Under the pieces are notes generated by a model, which saw only the letters and a list, made by a program, of their open reading frames with translations, was not told the DNA's origin and did no database searches. Shown here piece by piece: positions 21,753-30,689 of a stretch of 64,000 nucleotides of DNA; the stretch's first letter is position 1, and each line of letters begins with the position of its first letter. Location of the stretch: NCBI GenBank assembly GCA_009746045.1, contig RPFO01002162.1:50451-114450 (forward strand). Direction: 5' to 3'. The stretch is from Mesostigma viride (lineage: Eukaryota > Streptophyta > Mesostigmatophyceae > Mesostigmatales > Mesostigmataceae). The translations under genes and the position numbers were made by a program.

Positions 21753-22175
21753 ATGGCTAATATTAATAATAGAAATAATATTAGATATAATGAGGCACTT
21801 GGGGGTTGGGATAGTGATGTTTCTAGGCAACTTTACTATGCGGTGGCACATGATGGAGGCACAGGGAAAGTAGGTATTTTCTATAGCTGGGTAGACTGCA
21901 AGAACTATATAGTGGATAGGCATAGGGCTATCTTTAAGGGATTCAAGACAGCATGGGAAGCAGATAGGTTTATCCAGGAATACATGACACGTCCAGTAGG
22001 CTTGCACGTAGAGGCACCACCTCAGGAGATTAGGACTCGCCCAATGCCTAGGGGCCGTAGCTGTGCACCCAATAGTGCAACAGTAGAGAGCAGGACGGGG
22101 GACACACAGGCTGTCACAGTCACGTTCAGCCAACTCACTGTCAGCACCCCACCTAGGCAGCCACCTAGTTTCTAG
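21753..22175 (+). CDS. Gypsy-A ORF1: RNase H1-type hybrid-binding domain protein (140 aa)
   Basis: The start is the ATG at 21753. Residues about 27-75 match the small N-terminal double-strand/hybrid-binding fold of eukaryotic RNase HI (also called Cauli_VI): YYAVAHDGGTGKVGIFYSW, a Cys after the Trp, then a basic stretch with FKGFKTAWEADRFI. The remainder is Pro/Ser/Thr-rich. The known fold binds RNA-DNA hybrids or dsRNA, so a role in reverse transcription or translation control is plausible but unproven. Gypsy-B carries a homologous ORF at the same place, 5' of gag, arguing that it is a genuine component of this lineage. Confidence 0.75.
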   Translation: MANINNRNNIRYNEALGGWDSDVSRQLYYAVAHDGGTGKVGIFYSWVDCKNYIVDRHRAIFKGFKTAWEADRFIQEYMTRPVGLHVEAPPQEIRTRPMPRGRSCAPNSATVESRTGDTQAVTVTFSQLTVSTPPRQPPSF

Positions 22176-22337
22176 AGGAGTAGAGTACTAATTATAGCTT
22201 ACTATATAATAGCTACATTAGCAGAATAACGTAGGGCAGTCGCTTGGTTGATTGCTTGTGGGCATGTGCATGGCATTTTCCTCCTTCTTCCTCTCTCCTT
22301 CCTTCCTTCTCTTGTGGATGTGGTACTGGTAAACATG

Positions 22338-23340
22338 CCGCGGGGTAAAAAGAAGGTACGCGGCACGACTAGGAGTCATTCCGAGGAGGGAGGTGCAGAC
22401 TTGGATAGGCAGGGCAGCCCAGAGTACCAAGTACAGGAGGTATCACAACAGGGCTCGTCCTACCAGCAAGGCAGCCTGTAGGTCACCCAGGTGAGCTGGC
22501 TAGTACCTCCCGCGAGCCGCGAAGGCCACGAGGAGCGGATAGGATGGATAATAGGGAGGAATACCAGCCGCAGCGAATGCAGGCTGAGTATAACCAGCTG
22601 ATGGAACGGGCAGGTGATGAGGCCCGGCCCAGATCGAATCCCACGAGTGCAGCCCAGCACCTGGCAGTGCAGCCGCAGCAACACCCGCCAGTGCAGCCGC
22701 AGCAGCACCCCGTGCAGTCCCCACAGCAGCATTCGGAACAGCAACAGCCGTTGCCGCAGCAGTGGCAGCAGCAGCCAGTACAGCAGCAGCAGCCACCGCC
22801 GCCGCAGCAGCAACAGTGGCAGCAGCCGCAGCAGCTTGCGCCGTTGCAGCAGCAGCAGCAGCCGCTAAGCTAGCCGACCGGGTCGCAGATGTTTGGTCCG
22901 CTTAGTCAGAACGCGACCTATTATCACGCGCAACGTGCCCAACGCTTACAACATCCCTGGGCGAGCGGTCGACGGGTTTCTTTTGGCAGTGACCTGCAGT
23001 CCAATGCGACATCGCTGTGGACCCAGGACGAGGCTAGGGTCCCACGGCCGCTGGTATACGATGAGGGTGGGCCCGCGTCGTCCCATCCGGCGCGCAATGT
23101 CCCAGCAGCCGGACCTGCGCGGCCGAGCGTGTCGCATGGCAATAACCTCAACTTGAGTCGCATGGCACCCAGTGATCCTGGCTACGCGCATCCCTCGTCT
23201 GTCTGGCTACAACGCAGCGCGACTAGGTCAGCGCCTGCATTGGCAGATGACTCGTTGTCGATCTTTAATGTTCCGCCATATCGCGCAGTGGGCGGACCTC
23301 GGGCCGACGCGTTTAAGGCGCCGCCCATGCCTGACTTTAA
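22338..23340 (+). pseudogene. Gypsy-A gag, N-terminal part (broken)
   Basis: It begins with a basic segment (MPRGKKKVRGTTRSH) that runs to a stop at 22481, then changes frame. The frame from 22544 has a long Gln/Pro-rich tract (about 22660-22865), a TAG at 22871-22873, and continues to 23340 (MFGPLSQNATYYHAQ ... APPMPDF), where the TTAA element interrupts it. Gypsy-B gag has a comparable low-complexity N-terminus (Asn and Pro rich). One frameshift and one stop make this copy defective. Confidence 0.65.
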
Positions 23341-25062
23341 CTCGTCGTCTGTCCCAACTCAGTCCTCACAGGAGGACTGAGTTGACAATTTTCAACCGCG
23401 TGTAGCGACTAGGTGGGGGGTCCATCCCAAATGTTTTGATGTGGATCTGGGGTGTACTAGATATCATTTTGTTGGCAAAAATACTGCATATGTGAAAACT
23501 TGACCCGAACACCTGAAAATTACACGGACGTTGGGCGCCCCTCGCGAATTTGCATTTTTCGGGATAAGAACGAGTGGGAAAAATTCAATCAAATCCTGGT
23601 GCATGAAGAAAAAATATAGGCATGTAAACAACATAGTTCTTGAAGCGTGGCAAAAAACTGGGCTCCATTTGGCCACTGCAACTGCCTGAAACAATTAAAA
23701 AACTCTCAGTCCTCAGGAGAGGAATGGGGCTTTTGCTAACTTTGCTAGCATGTAAGTGCGGTCATACTACATCACCGTGGCCACCAACCATCCCAATCAA
23801 CTCATTTCCCTTCAAGCATTACAGGACAACACACTTGCATCATCATACTTCAGGTATATCATACCTTATCATGTAGTGAGAGCCTATGCATGCATGTAGG
23901 GAATGGGCTTGGATACCTACCAACAAAGGGTTATGTTATAAGTGTCAACCACCAATATAATGGGTAGGTTAAGCATATTTCCATTGTTTCAAACAACAAT
24001 AGATATGGCTATAACTGTTTTGCCTTGCCATGATGTGGCCAACATAGTTGCTGGCACATGATGGCAGTGGTTTGTCACCAAGACTTTTCACTCACCCGTA
24101 AAAGCTTGAATGCACCCTTGACGCAGCCCGTAGCCACACAATCATGCAGTATGAACGTAGCAAAAGAATAACTAACATCTATGAAGGTGTTTAAACCTGC
24201 ACAGCTCCTAAAACCCTGCACAAGTACACTGGGTTAAGGCAAATGCCTGCTAACATCATCTGAAAAGGGGGTTTTAGAGAGGGGCAGGCAACGGTCAAGA
24301 AAGAGCATCAAGACTTGAACCTGACAACGCCTCGCAAGCTTAAACTCATGTACGAACATCAAGGAACGAAGAGGCAACGATTATCCGGCTTTACCTGGCA
24401 CGGCTGGCGTTACCTTGGCCCAGGCGGTGCCCGCAAAAGTGGCACTTTGCGGCACATAGACCATGACGTGACAGAATGGTCGAGATCATCAAATCTATAC
24501 TGTCACTCAATATATTCTAATGCAACTCATGTTAACATGTAGAAAGAAACCTATCAGCCATTGAAATTGCGCCGGAAAGCAAGCGCAGTAATCAATTCCG
24601 TCGACCTGCCTTATCGCAGTTTTTTCCAGCAAGAACAGTGCCGACACCGGGTAAATCGCATCCCCGCGAGCTAAAAATTGATTTATATCATCTTTAGGGC
24701 ATGTTAAATCTATTTACTGAGTTTGGACGGCTAACTCGTCCGCAAACGTAAACTGCATGCATGGGCGCGAGCCGCCATGGCTAGGTCGTGCATTTCCGGA
24801 ACTCGCGTTTCACGTGGAAAAGTACCCTTACCACCTGTACTTTGACCGTACAGTTAGCCGCGCATACCAAATCCAAAAAAATCCCAAAAATATGTCCAAG
24901 AAAGATCTTTTCACGTAGTATTTGAATAAATTTTGAGAGAATTTTTTTGTCAAACATTCTGACCGGGGCGAATTTTCTACGAAACCCAAAAACTCGGTCC
25001 TCTAGAGAGGACTGAGTTCAACTCAGTCCTCCGTAGAGGACCAGGGACAGACGACGAGTTAA
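23337..25062. mobile_element. TTAA-flanked non-autonomous DNA transposon (1718 bp) in Gypsy-A gag
   Basis: The element 23341-25058 starts CTCGTCGTCTGTCCC and ends with its reverse complement GGGACAGACGACGAG. It is flanked by TTAA on both sides (23337-23340 and 25059-25062). Just inside each end is a second hairpin (AACTCAGTCCTC/GAGGACTGAGTT on the left; CTCAGTCCTC-type on the right). Deleting the element and one TTAA leaves GAC TTT AAA CCA GTG, which continues the gag frame, so the boundaries are strongly supported. TTAA targets are typical of piggyBac and Kolobok superfamilies. No transposase is encoded. Confidence 0.85.
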
Positions 25063-25092
25063 ACCAGTGCCCAAGCTGCGCGCGACTATGAA
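25063..25092 (+). pseudogene. Gypsy-A gag, 30-bp middle sliver between two insertions
   Basis: It encodes PVPKLRATM in the gag frame and aligns with LPKLDVKSTP of Gypsy-B gag. Its last five bases, ATGAA (25088-25092), are duplicated at 36443-36447 as the target site of Copia-3. Confidence 0.8.
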
Positions 25093-25810
25093 TGTCAAAT
25101 ATTTCACTACTCAGCTTAATCCAACCCAGCCAAGAATCATGAAATCCTGGCTCAATTGGAGGAAAGCTACGATCTGAAGACCATTACTTGAATCGACAAA
25201 ATATGGCGAATTTAATGATGTTAATCCGCTTTAATATTTGTCAATATATACTCGGCGGCGGCCATGTAAGGGCCAGCTGCCATAGCATACTTGTCAAGGC
25301 TTAATTGTGTAAAGGAGCAACCAAAAGACTTAAGGCTACGTTGCCCTTGCGAGGCAAGTCACAACACACACATTGTTGACCGTCCGATAGGAGCGGCGCA
25401 ACACAGTTCGCTGGATGCAGGCATGCATGCGCATAGGAAAAGTCATACATGCCAAAGTCTAGGTGGGAGTGGCGTCGCGTCAAGTACTCTACCATTTAAG
25501 TCTGATTTCTTTCCTTGGGCGGCGCCTACAAAGGCTCAACTTTAACACTAGCCGTTGGTACACTACAGACGGCGCGGCGCGGCGCCAGGACAAAGCGCCA
25601 CAAAGATATGGGCAGGACTTATGCCGAATGTCATGCTCATGCGTAGCTCACACCAGAGCTATACGGGAAAAATTATTCCGTCAACCGTAACGCAACATAG
25701 CATGGCCCAAATCTATCTCGGCCGATCATAACTGTTACGGCCAAAAAATAAATAAGACTTGGCCAATAAATTAGATAGGCCTACGAACACCGAAAATAAG
25801 CGATTGGGCA
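25093..25810 (-). repeat. Copia-3 3' LTR (718 bp)
   Basis: It is the partner of 35730-36442. Small indels such as an extra AAA in GGCCAAAAAATAAATAAG and an extra G near the end distinguish the two copies. Confidence 0.9.
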
Positions 25811-26042
25811 CAATTCTTGACACATCCCCGTGACCAAGAGCTATATAGCTGGAGGGCAAAAACAGCAAAACACCCCCCCGTGGCCGAGAGCGGGGCTCGG
25901 CAGGTCTATAACAAACTATCTGGGGAGGGTACAGGACACCCCCGGGCCCATAATAAAGTCAGTCCCGCCTGTAATATCCATGCTCCGGAACTGAATAACA
26001 TGGGGAATGGCAGCTCTGGTAAAACAGAAAAGGTAGCACGAG

Positions 26043-26515
26043 TTACAACTGAGTGGTCAAGTCACCCCCGTCGATGGCCGACGTGTTAAAACAGAAACCA
26101 GGAGGGAGTGTGGCAGCCTCCTGGGTGAGGTTAGCCTTGGTGGTGCTGTCACGTGGCCGCATCTCGGGGTGCTTCCGGTAGCATGTCTCGTGAGTATGGC
26201 CAGGCCGCCGGCAGAAGTTACACCGCTTCTTACCACCGCTAGCGCTAGTGGCATACGCGCCGGCAGGTAGGGCAGTGGGGTCGGCGGGTCGGGAAGATTG
26301 GGGCTTGGCCCCAGCGGCTGGGGGCGGGTCCTGGGCCGACAGGAGGTCGTCAATCTCGAAAACAAGATCTTTAATCTGGGCAAGTGTCGTCCCTGGGAGC
26401 CGGGGGGCAGCCATGGCTTGACGGAACGCAGCAGACAGGCCTGCAAGCATGCAGTCCCTCCAGCCGTCCCAGCCCATGGCGCCCCCAGCATCCTCAAGTT
26501 CCTGCTTCAGGAGAA
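26043..26515 (-). pseudogene. Copia-3 gag, C-terminal half with zinc knuckle
   Basis: The minus-strand frame contains the end of the gag helical domain (GWRDCMLAGLSAAF) and the knuckle CNFCRRPGHTHETC, ending LPPGFCF then a short tail. Joined to 34697-35130 across one GACCC target copy, the total is 912 bases (304 codons) with no internal stop, so the gag was intact when Copia-2 landed. It is similar in length and architecture to the Copia-4 gag (301 aa). Confidence 0.82.
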
Positions 26516-26520
26516 GACCC

Positions 26521-27164
26521 AGTTAGCATATTGGTGATGCAATATGCTAAGCATGTCATACTTGAAGTGGCCTTTCCAACGCCGTGCTAAACGCCTCATT
26601 TGGACAAGGAACTTGAGAGTTATCAAGTCCCGAAGTAATGCCGCCGGACGCTACAGCAGTACCAGGACTAAGGACACGTGAGGGACAGGGCACGTGGCAG
26701 TGTTGGGTGAACCATCACACGTTACGTGTCACAGGACCGACTGTCACTAGGAGGTACTGTGGTCAATATTGGTTGATGGTACCAAGAATGTCACAGGACT
26801 TCAGGACTGGCAGTCCTGCAGGCCTGGGATGGACGGGTACTTGTCATGACGGATAAATCCAGAGCGTTACTGTCATTCATGGAAGGACAGACGTCCTGGA
26901 TTGATGCAACCAAGGAAATTGACAGTGGCGGACCTGCCAAGGCGTGCAAGGCCTGGCAGCAATGGTGAGACCTAGAAAGGCTCGGACACAGCAGTGGCCA
27001 AGCGTCTTTTCCCAACACCGTCCGTGGGTACTGCCGCCTCAGGCTAGTGACCACAGGGTAGTGAGGCAACTGTGGTAAAGGTTAAAAGCCGCTGGTTGAA
27101 ACCATGGCTCCATTCATCACATCTTGGGAAGACCAGAAACTCACTGATCCGCGTTCATCTAAAT
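26521..27164 (+). repeat. Copia-2 5' LTR (644 bp)
   Basis: It starts AGTTAGCATATT. A 10-bp inverted repeat, TTAGCATATT/AATATGCTAA (26523-26550), forms a hairpin at the very LTR tip. It ends CATCTAAAT. ORFa starts only 25 bp beyond the LTR. No TGG priming site is directly adjacent; TGGTCGACGG lies about 13 bp inside. Confidence 0.92.
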
Positions 27165-27188
27165 CGTATTACAGTCTGGTCGACGGAT

Positions 27189-28154
27189 ATGTCGAATTCG
27201 GACTCTGAAGCTAGGACAAACACCTTTGCGCGTGCAGCAACGGTAGCGGCGTCCAGTCCAGTACCCGCAGGAGGGCACGAGGACTCGGAGGAAGTGCGCC
27301 GAAATATTCGTGCGGTGTCGGCGCCGGGCGAGTACGTCCGAGGAGCAGCCGAGCAGCTGCTGAGATTTCGCGAGGACCTCGCGGAAATCATCAGAAGGCT
27401 GCCAGCGTCTTGGCGGGCTGGCCACACAAACGCATTCGCGTTTGAGCAGGTGGTCACTCTGCTTTTGCAGATAATTGCCATAAGCCTCGGGGGTGCCCGA
27501 GAGATAAACGACCTTGTCGCCAATCTCCGCCTTGGGGACGACTACACCGGCGTGCCAAACGTGGTGCAGGTCGCCCGGGACAGGCGGGAGGCCATCGTTC
27601 GTGGCAGTACGCAGGCGTTGGTGGCAGAGTGCCAGAATCTGGCGCACTCTGTCTTAGAGTTGACCAGAGGCGCTGCTGATCGTGTCTTCATTACTCTTAA
27701 TCCCTTCTCCATCTACACTAGTCGGGATACTCCACATTCTCGCCGAGAGTTAAACCAGCTAAGTTTGACTGTCGACGTGGTTGGCGGTCGAGAGGTCTCA
27801 GCCGACGACGCCTTCTACGACTTCGTAGATCAGCCAGCAGGGGCGGTAGTACAGCCGGCCCAGAGGCGTCACGAGGGCGACGGCTCTCAGGAGGGCCGTG
27901 AGCAGGCGCAGCGGGACGAGCTTAATCGCTACCACATTGACGACAACGTTGGTTTAGGTGAGGCCCATTTGTTGAGGTGGGGGCGTTCTCGCTGGATACG
28001 TGATTACGCGTATGGTTTGAGGCTTCCGGTGGTTATTAGGCCTGTGCCTACTCACGACGACCAGGGGCAGCCATTGAATCCGGTGGAGGGACCGTTCCAC
28101 GAGCCAGCACCTGCACCGGTTGCAGGAGAAGCTTCGTCTGAAAACGAGGCTTGA
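27189..28154 (+). CDS. Copia-2 ORFa, unknown protein (321 aa)
   Basis: The start was chosen at MSNSDSEARTNT, the first Met after the LTR; the open frame extends upstream into the LTR without another convincing start. The protein is soluble-looking and Ala/Arg-rich, with a helical middle (AAEQLLRFREDLAEIIRRLP) and an acidic Pro-rich tail. I recognise no known domain. It lies in the position of ORF1 of Copia-1 but shows no obvious similarity by eye. Confidence 0.6.
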   Translation: MSNSDSEARTNTFARAATVAASSPVPAGGHEDSEEVRRNIRAVSAPGEYVRGAAEQLLRFREDLAEIIRRLPASWRAGHTNAFAFEQVVTLLLQIIAISLGGAREINDLVANLRLGDDYTGVPNVVQVARDRREAIVRGSTQALVAECQNLAHSVLELTRGAADRVFITLNPFSIYTSRDTPHSRRELNQLSLTVDVVGGREVSADDAFYDFVDQPAGAVVQPAQRRHEGDGSQEGREQAQRDELNRYHIDDNVGLGEAHLLRWGRSRWIRDYAYGLRLPVVIRPVPTHDDQGQPLNPVEGPFHEPAPAPVAGEASSENEA

Positions 28155-28222
28155 GGGGGTGGAGGATAGGTGGAGAGTTTGCTGTTTTCTTGTTGCAAAG
28201 TTGGTCGCAGCCATTGTATATA

Positions 28223-28690
28223 ATGCCTAGGAGGGCAAGCCGGGGTGCGGCGACATTCGAGGAGCAACGGGAGCGAACGGCAGAGGAGGACATCGCCAGA
28301 GAGGAAGGGGAGGCGATGGAGGAGAGGGGCGTGGAGGCGCCAGCTGGGCAACCTATCCCAGAGATGGACCCCAGAGCCGGGAGAACACACAAGCGGTGGC
28401 GTGATGGGCAAGCTGAGGCGGAGAAAGTCAAGCGTGCCAGGCGACCTACGGAGGCAGTGGTGCTCACAACGCCTGGTGAGGAGGACGCCATCGTCACCCC
28501 AGGTGTGCGTGCTGCAAAGCAAGCTGCTGTTCACGATAGGGTGTCTGGTATGTTGCCCGAGCGTTTGGAGGCTAGGATTGACCCTCCCCAGGCACCACCA
28601 GTGCGTGTGGGGAGTGTGTTGCCTGGCACCCGTCCATTTTCTGATGCTGTGACAGTCATGAATGGGCAGAAAGCGCTCAACCCTCCCTGA
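28223..28690 (+). CDS. Copia-2 ORFb, small charged protein (155 aa)
   Basis: It starts MPRRASRGAATFEEQ and is rich in Glu and Arg, with a basic RTHKRWRDGQ segment that could be a nuclear-localisation or nucleic-acid-binding patch. It ends 19 bp before gag. No family is recognised. It could be an independent ORF or a remnant of an extended gag. Confidence 0.5.
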   Translation: MPRRASRGAATFEEQRERTAEEDIAREEGEAMEERGVEAPAGQPIPEMDPRAGRTHKRWRDGQAEAEKVKRARRPTEAVVLTTPGEEDAIVTPGVRAAKQAAVHDRVSGMLPERLEARIDPPQAPPVRVGSVLPGTRPFSDAVTVMNGQKALNPP

Positions 28691-28709
28691 AGCAAGATAA
28701 CCTGGATAA

Positions 28710-29546
28710 ATGGCTGATGACATGAAGCTAGTCGTGGGCTCCGTCGCAGCAGGTGTGGATATTGTCAGGGTGTTTCACTCTTCCACCGCAAACAAGGGGT
28801 CGTCTGAAAGGGTCAATGACATGGCTAGGCATGCTCTGAAAGAGGGGCACACTTGGCTACAGTTCCTAGATGACATCAAGGAGGAGTTTTCTGACAGGGT
28901 TCACAATCTCACCATGGAAAAGAAGAGAGAATTTGATGAGTTTGAGATCAAGGGTGAGGTGGCTGCTGAGCTGGCCAGGTTTGAGTTGATCGTGGAGGCA
29001 GGCAAGAAGCAGGGCTTCAGTGTGACAGTCAGGGCAGCAGCAGACCACTTCTTTGATAAGATGGGCTTGTCAGAGGAAGGTAGGGCTACTGCTAGGCAGC
29101 TCTGTGATCTCACTGATGGCACCTGGGGGGCTCTGAAGCGTGTGATACTAAACTTCAGGACCCGGGTCCCTACCTGCAAGGGTATCAGTTCTCAGGGAGG
29201 GTCAGCGTCTCAGGCTAGCCAGGGCAAGAACCGTACCCCATCTGGGACACGGTATGGTAGCAGGAGAAGGAAGCAGGCCCAGAAGGAGCAGAACCAGGGT
29301 GGTGGAGGAGGTCAGCAGGGGAACCAGAATCAGGGGAACCAGTCTGGCAACCGTAACAGCCATCAGCAGGGTAAGGGTGGTGGCCAGGGGCAGAATAACA
29401 ATCAAGCCTCAGGCAACCAGAACAAGCAGGACAGCAAGGCCCCAGGGGGAGGGTCTGGCAAGAGCAAGTGTTTTGCTTGTGGCAAGGAAGGTCACTGGAA
29501 GAGGGATTGCCCAAACAAGAAGAAGGGGCAGTCTGATCAGAAGTGA
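28710..29546 (+). CDS. gag: Copia-2 gag with zinc knuckle (278 aa)
   Basis: The start is ATG at 28710 (MADDMKLVV). About 160 residues of helical gag are followed by a Gly/Gln/Asn-rich linker and one CX2CX4HX4C knuckle, CFACGKEGHWKRDC, near the C-terminus. It terminates in TGA at 29544-29546, and the same frame reopens at once into integrase, making a gag-pol readthrough product plausible. There is no protease sequence between the knuckle and the integrase zinc domain. Confidence 0.85.
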   Translation: MADDMKLVVGSVAAGVDIVRVFHSSTANKGSSERVNDMARHALKEGHTWLQFLDDIKEEFSDRVHNLTMEKKREFDEFEIKGEVAAELARFELIVEAGKKQGFSVTVRAAADHFFDKMGLSEEGRATARQLCDLTDGTWGALKRVILNFRTRVPTCKGISSQGGSASQASQGKNRTPSGTRYGSRRRKQAQKEQNQGGGGGQQGNQNQGNQSGNRNSHQQGKGGGQGQNNNQASGNQNKQDSKAPGGGSGKSKCFACGKEGHWKRDCPNKKKGQSDQK

Positions 29547-29550
29547 CTAG
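29544..29550 (+). promoter_or_regulatory. Candidate stop-codon readthrough signal UGA-CUAG
   Basis: The gag stop is TGA followed directly by CTAG, the context known to give the highest UGA readthrough in several eukaryotic viruses and mRNAs. Gag (28710) and the following integrase frame are in the same phase, with no other stop until 30687. This is seen in sequence; the functional claim is inference. Confidence 0.6.
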
Positions 29551-30689
29551 TGAAGCAGTCCCGTGTACATAGTGAGACACCCTGTGGGGACACAGCTTCA
29601 CATGTAAATAAATCTGGGCAGGGTGCCACCTCTGATCAGCACCAGGGGTGTACTGATGTTCTCATTCCACAAGATTGCATGCATGCTGCAGCACAACAAT
29701 CCCCTCAACTGTCAACAGGTGGAGGGTCCCCAGACAGGGTTGGCTCTGGGAGCCTAGATGCTCTGCTGGGAGGGTCTGCTGGGTCCTCTGGATCCAAGAT
29801 GCAGAAGGTGGATGTTGCGTCCTCACACGCAGGGCCCGTCCAGGCGTCTTCCCAGGTGCGTAATCTGGCTAGGCAACTGAGCTACACGGATGCTGGACGC
29901 AGGCTGCACAATATCTTTGGTCACACAGCCATGGCTGAGATGTTTGGTTGGAAGATTGGAGATGAGCCACTGAGGGAAGCATGCAGGGCTGCAGCTGAGC
30001 AATGTACTTGTAAGGAGAATGCTGCCAAGAAGCCAAGGTCCCATGCTAGGGAGCCTGCCAGGGAGAAGGGGGACATCCAGGTAGACGTCCAGCATATCAG
30101 GGGCTTATACATTTTGGTGGCAGTGGACAGATTTAGCAGGTACAGGCTGCTCCAGATTCTGCCAGATATGAAGGGGAATACCCTGCTGCTGGGCTTGCAG
30201 ACTCTCTTACCAGGCTTTGGGGTGTACAAGACAGTACAGGCTGATATTCAGTTTGAGTGCCTACTGTCACAGCAGGAGCAACTGCCATGCAAGCTGCTGG
30301 TCACGCCCAGGGAGAGCCATGGACAGCAAGGTGCTGTGGAGAGATCCATCAGGGAGGTCAAGACCGTAGTGCTGGCAGAACCTAAGGTGCCACTGGTAGC
30401 ATCTGCTTTGGAGAGGGCAGTGTGGACCAGGCAGGTGGAAGAACAGTTGAACCTCAGAATAAACTACTATTATGACGGGGTGGCTGTCAATCCTGTAGCA
30501 CTGCAGTTTGGGATGCTAGCCCAGGAAGTGGTCCAGGCTTGCTTGAGGAAAGCAGACAGGGTGTTTGCTCAGTTGAGACGCAAGGATAGGGGCTGGAATG
30601 TGCTGAGGCCTCAGGTGGGGCTGAAGGTCAGAATGTGGAAGGAGCCATCAATGCAGGGCAAAGGGGCAAGTGGCAGAACGGGGTGGTGA
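29547..30689 (+). CDS. Copia-2 integrase (entered by readthrough of gag UGA)
   Basis: There is no ATG near the beginning, consistent with translation from gag. After a Ser/Gly-rich linker come the pre-integrase zinc region (RLHNIFGHTAMAEM ... CRAAAEQCTC) and the DDE core: Asp in DIQVDVQH, Asp in VQADIQFE, Glu in QGAVERSIRE. The C-terminal portion enters the SH3-like tail (LRPQVGLKVRMW), but the frame then closes at 30689 while the tail continues in the overlapping frame from 30635, implying one indel or a frameshift. Integrase here precedes the protease-like domain. Confidence 0.83.
   Translation, partial: LVKQSRVHSETPCGDTASHVNKSGQGATSDQHQGCTDVLIPQDCMHAAAQQSPQLSTGGGSPDRVGSGSLDALLGGSAGSSGSKMQKVDVASSHAGPVQASSQVRNLARQLSYTDAGRRLHNIFGHTAMAEMFGWKIGDEPLREACRAAAEQCTCKENAAKKPRSHAREPAREKGDIQVDVQHIRGLYILVAVDRFSRYRLLQILPDMKGNTLLLGLQTLLPGFGVYKTVQADIQFECLLSQQEQLPCKLLVTPRESHGQQGAVERSIREVKTVVLAEPKVPLVASALERAVWTRQVEEQLNLRINYYYDGVAVNPVALQFGMLAQEVVQACLRKADRVFAQLRRKDRGWNVLRPQVGLKVRMWKEPSMQGKGASGRTGW

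Noticed and set aside
25093-25810. Copia-3 LTR pair as a simple segmental duplication
   Set aside because: TG...CA ends, an ATGAA target duplication, an adjacent TGGTATC priming site and an internal gag make LTRs the better explanation.
30635-30637. Translation start for the Copia-2 PR-RT-RH frame
   Set aside because: The first codon is GTG in the middle of the integrase tail; the frame is best read as continuing integrase after an indel or frameshift, not as an independently initiated ORF.
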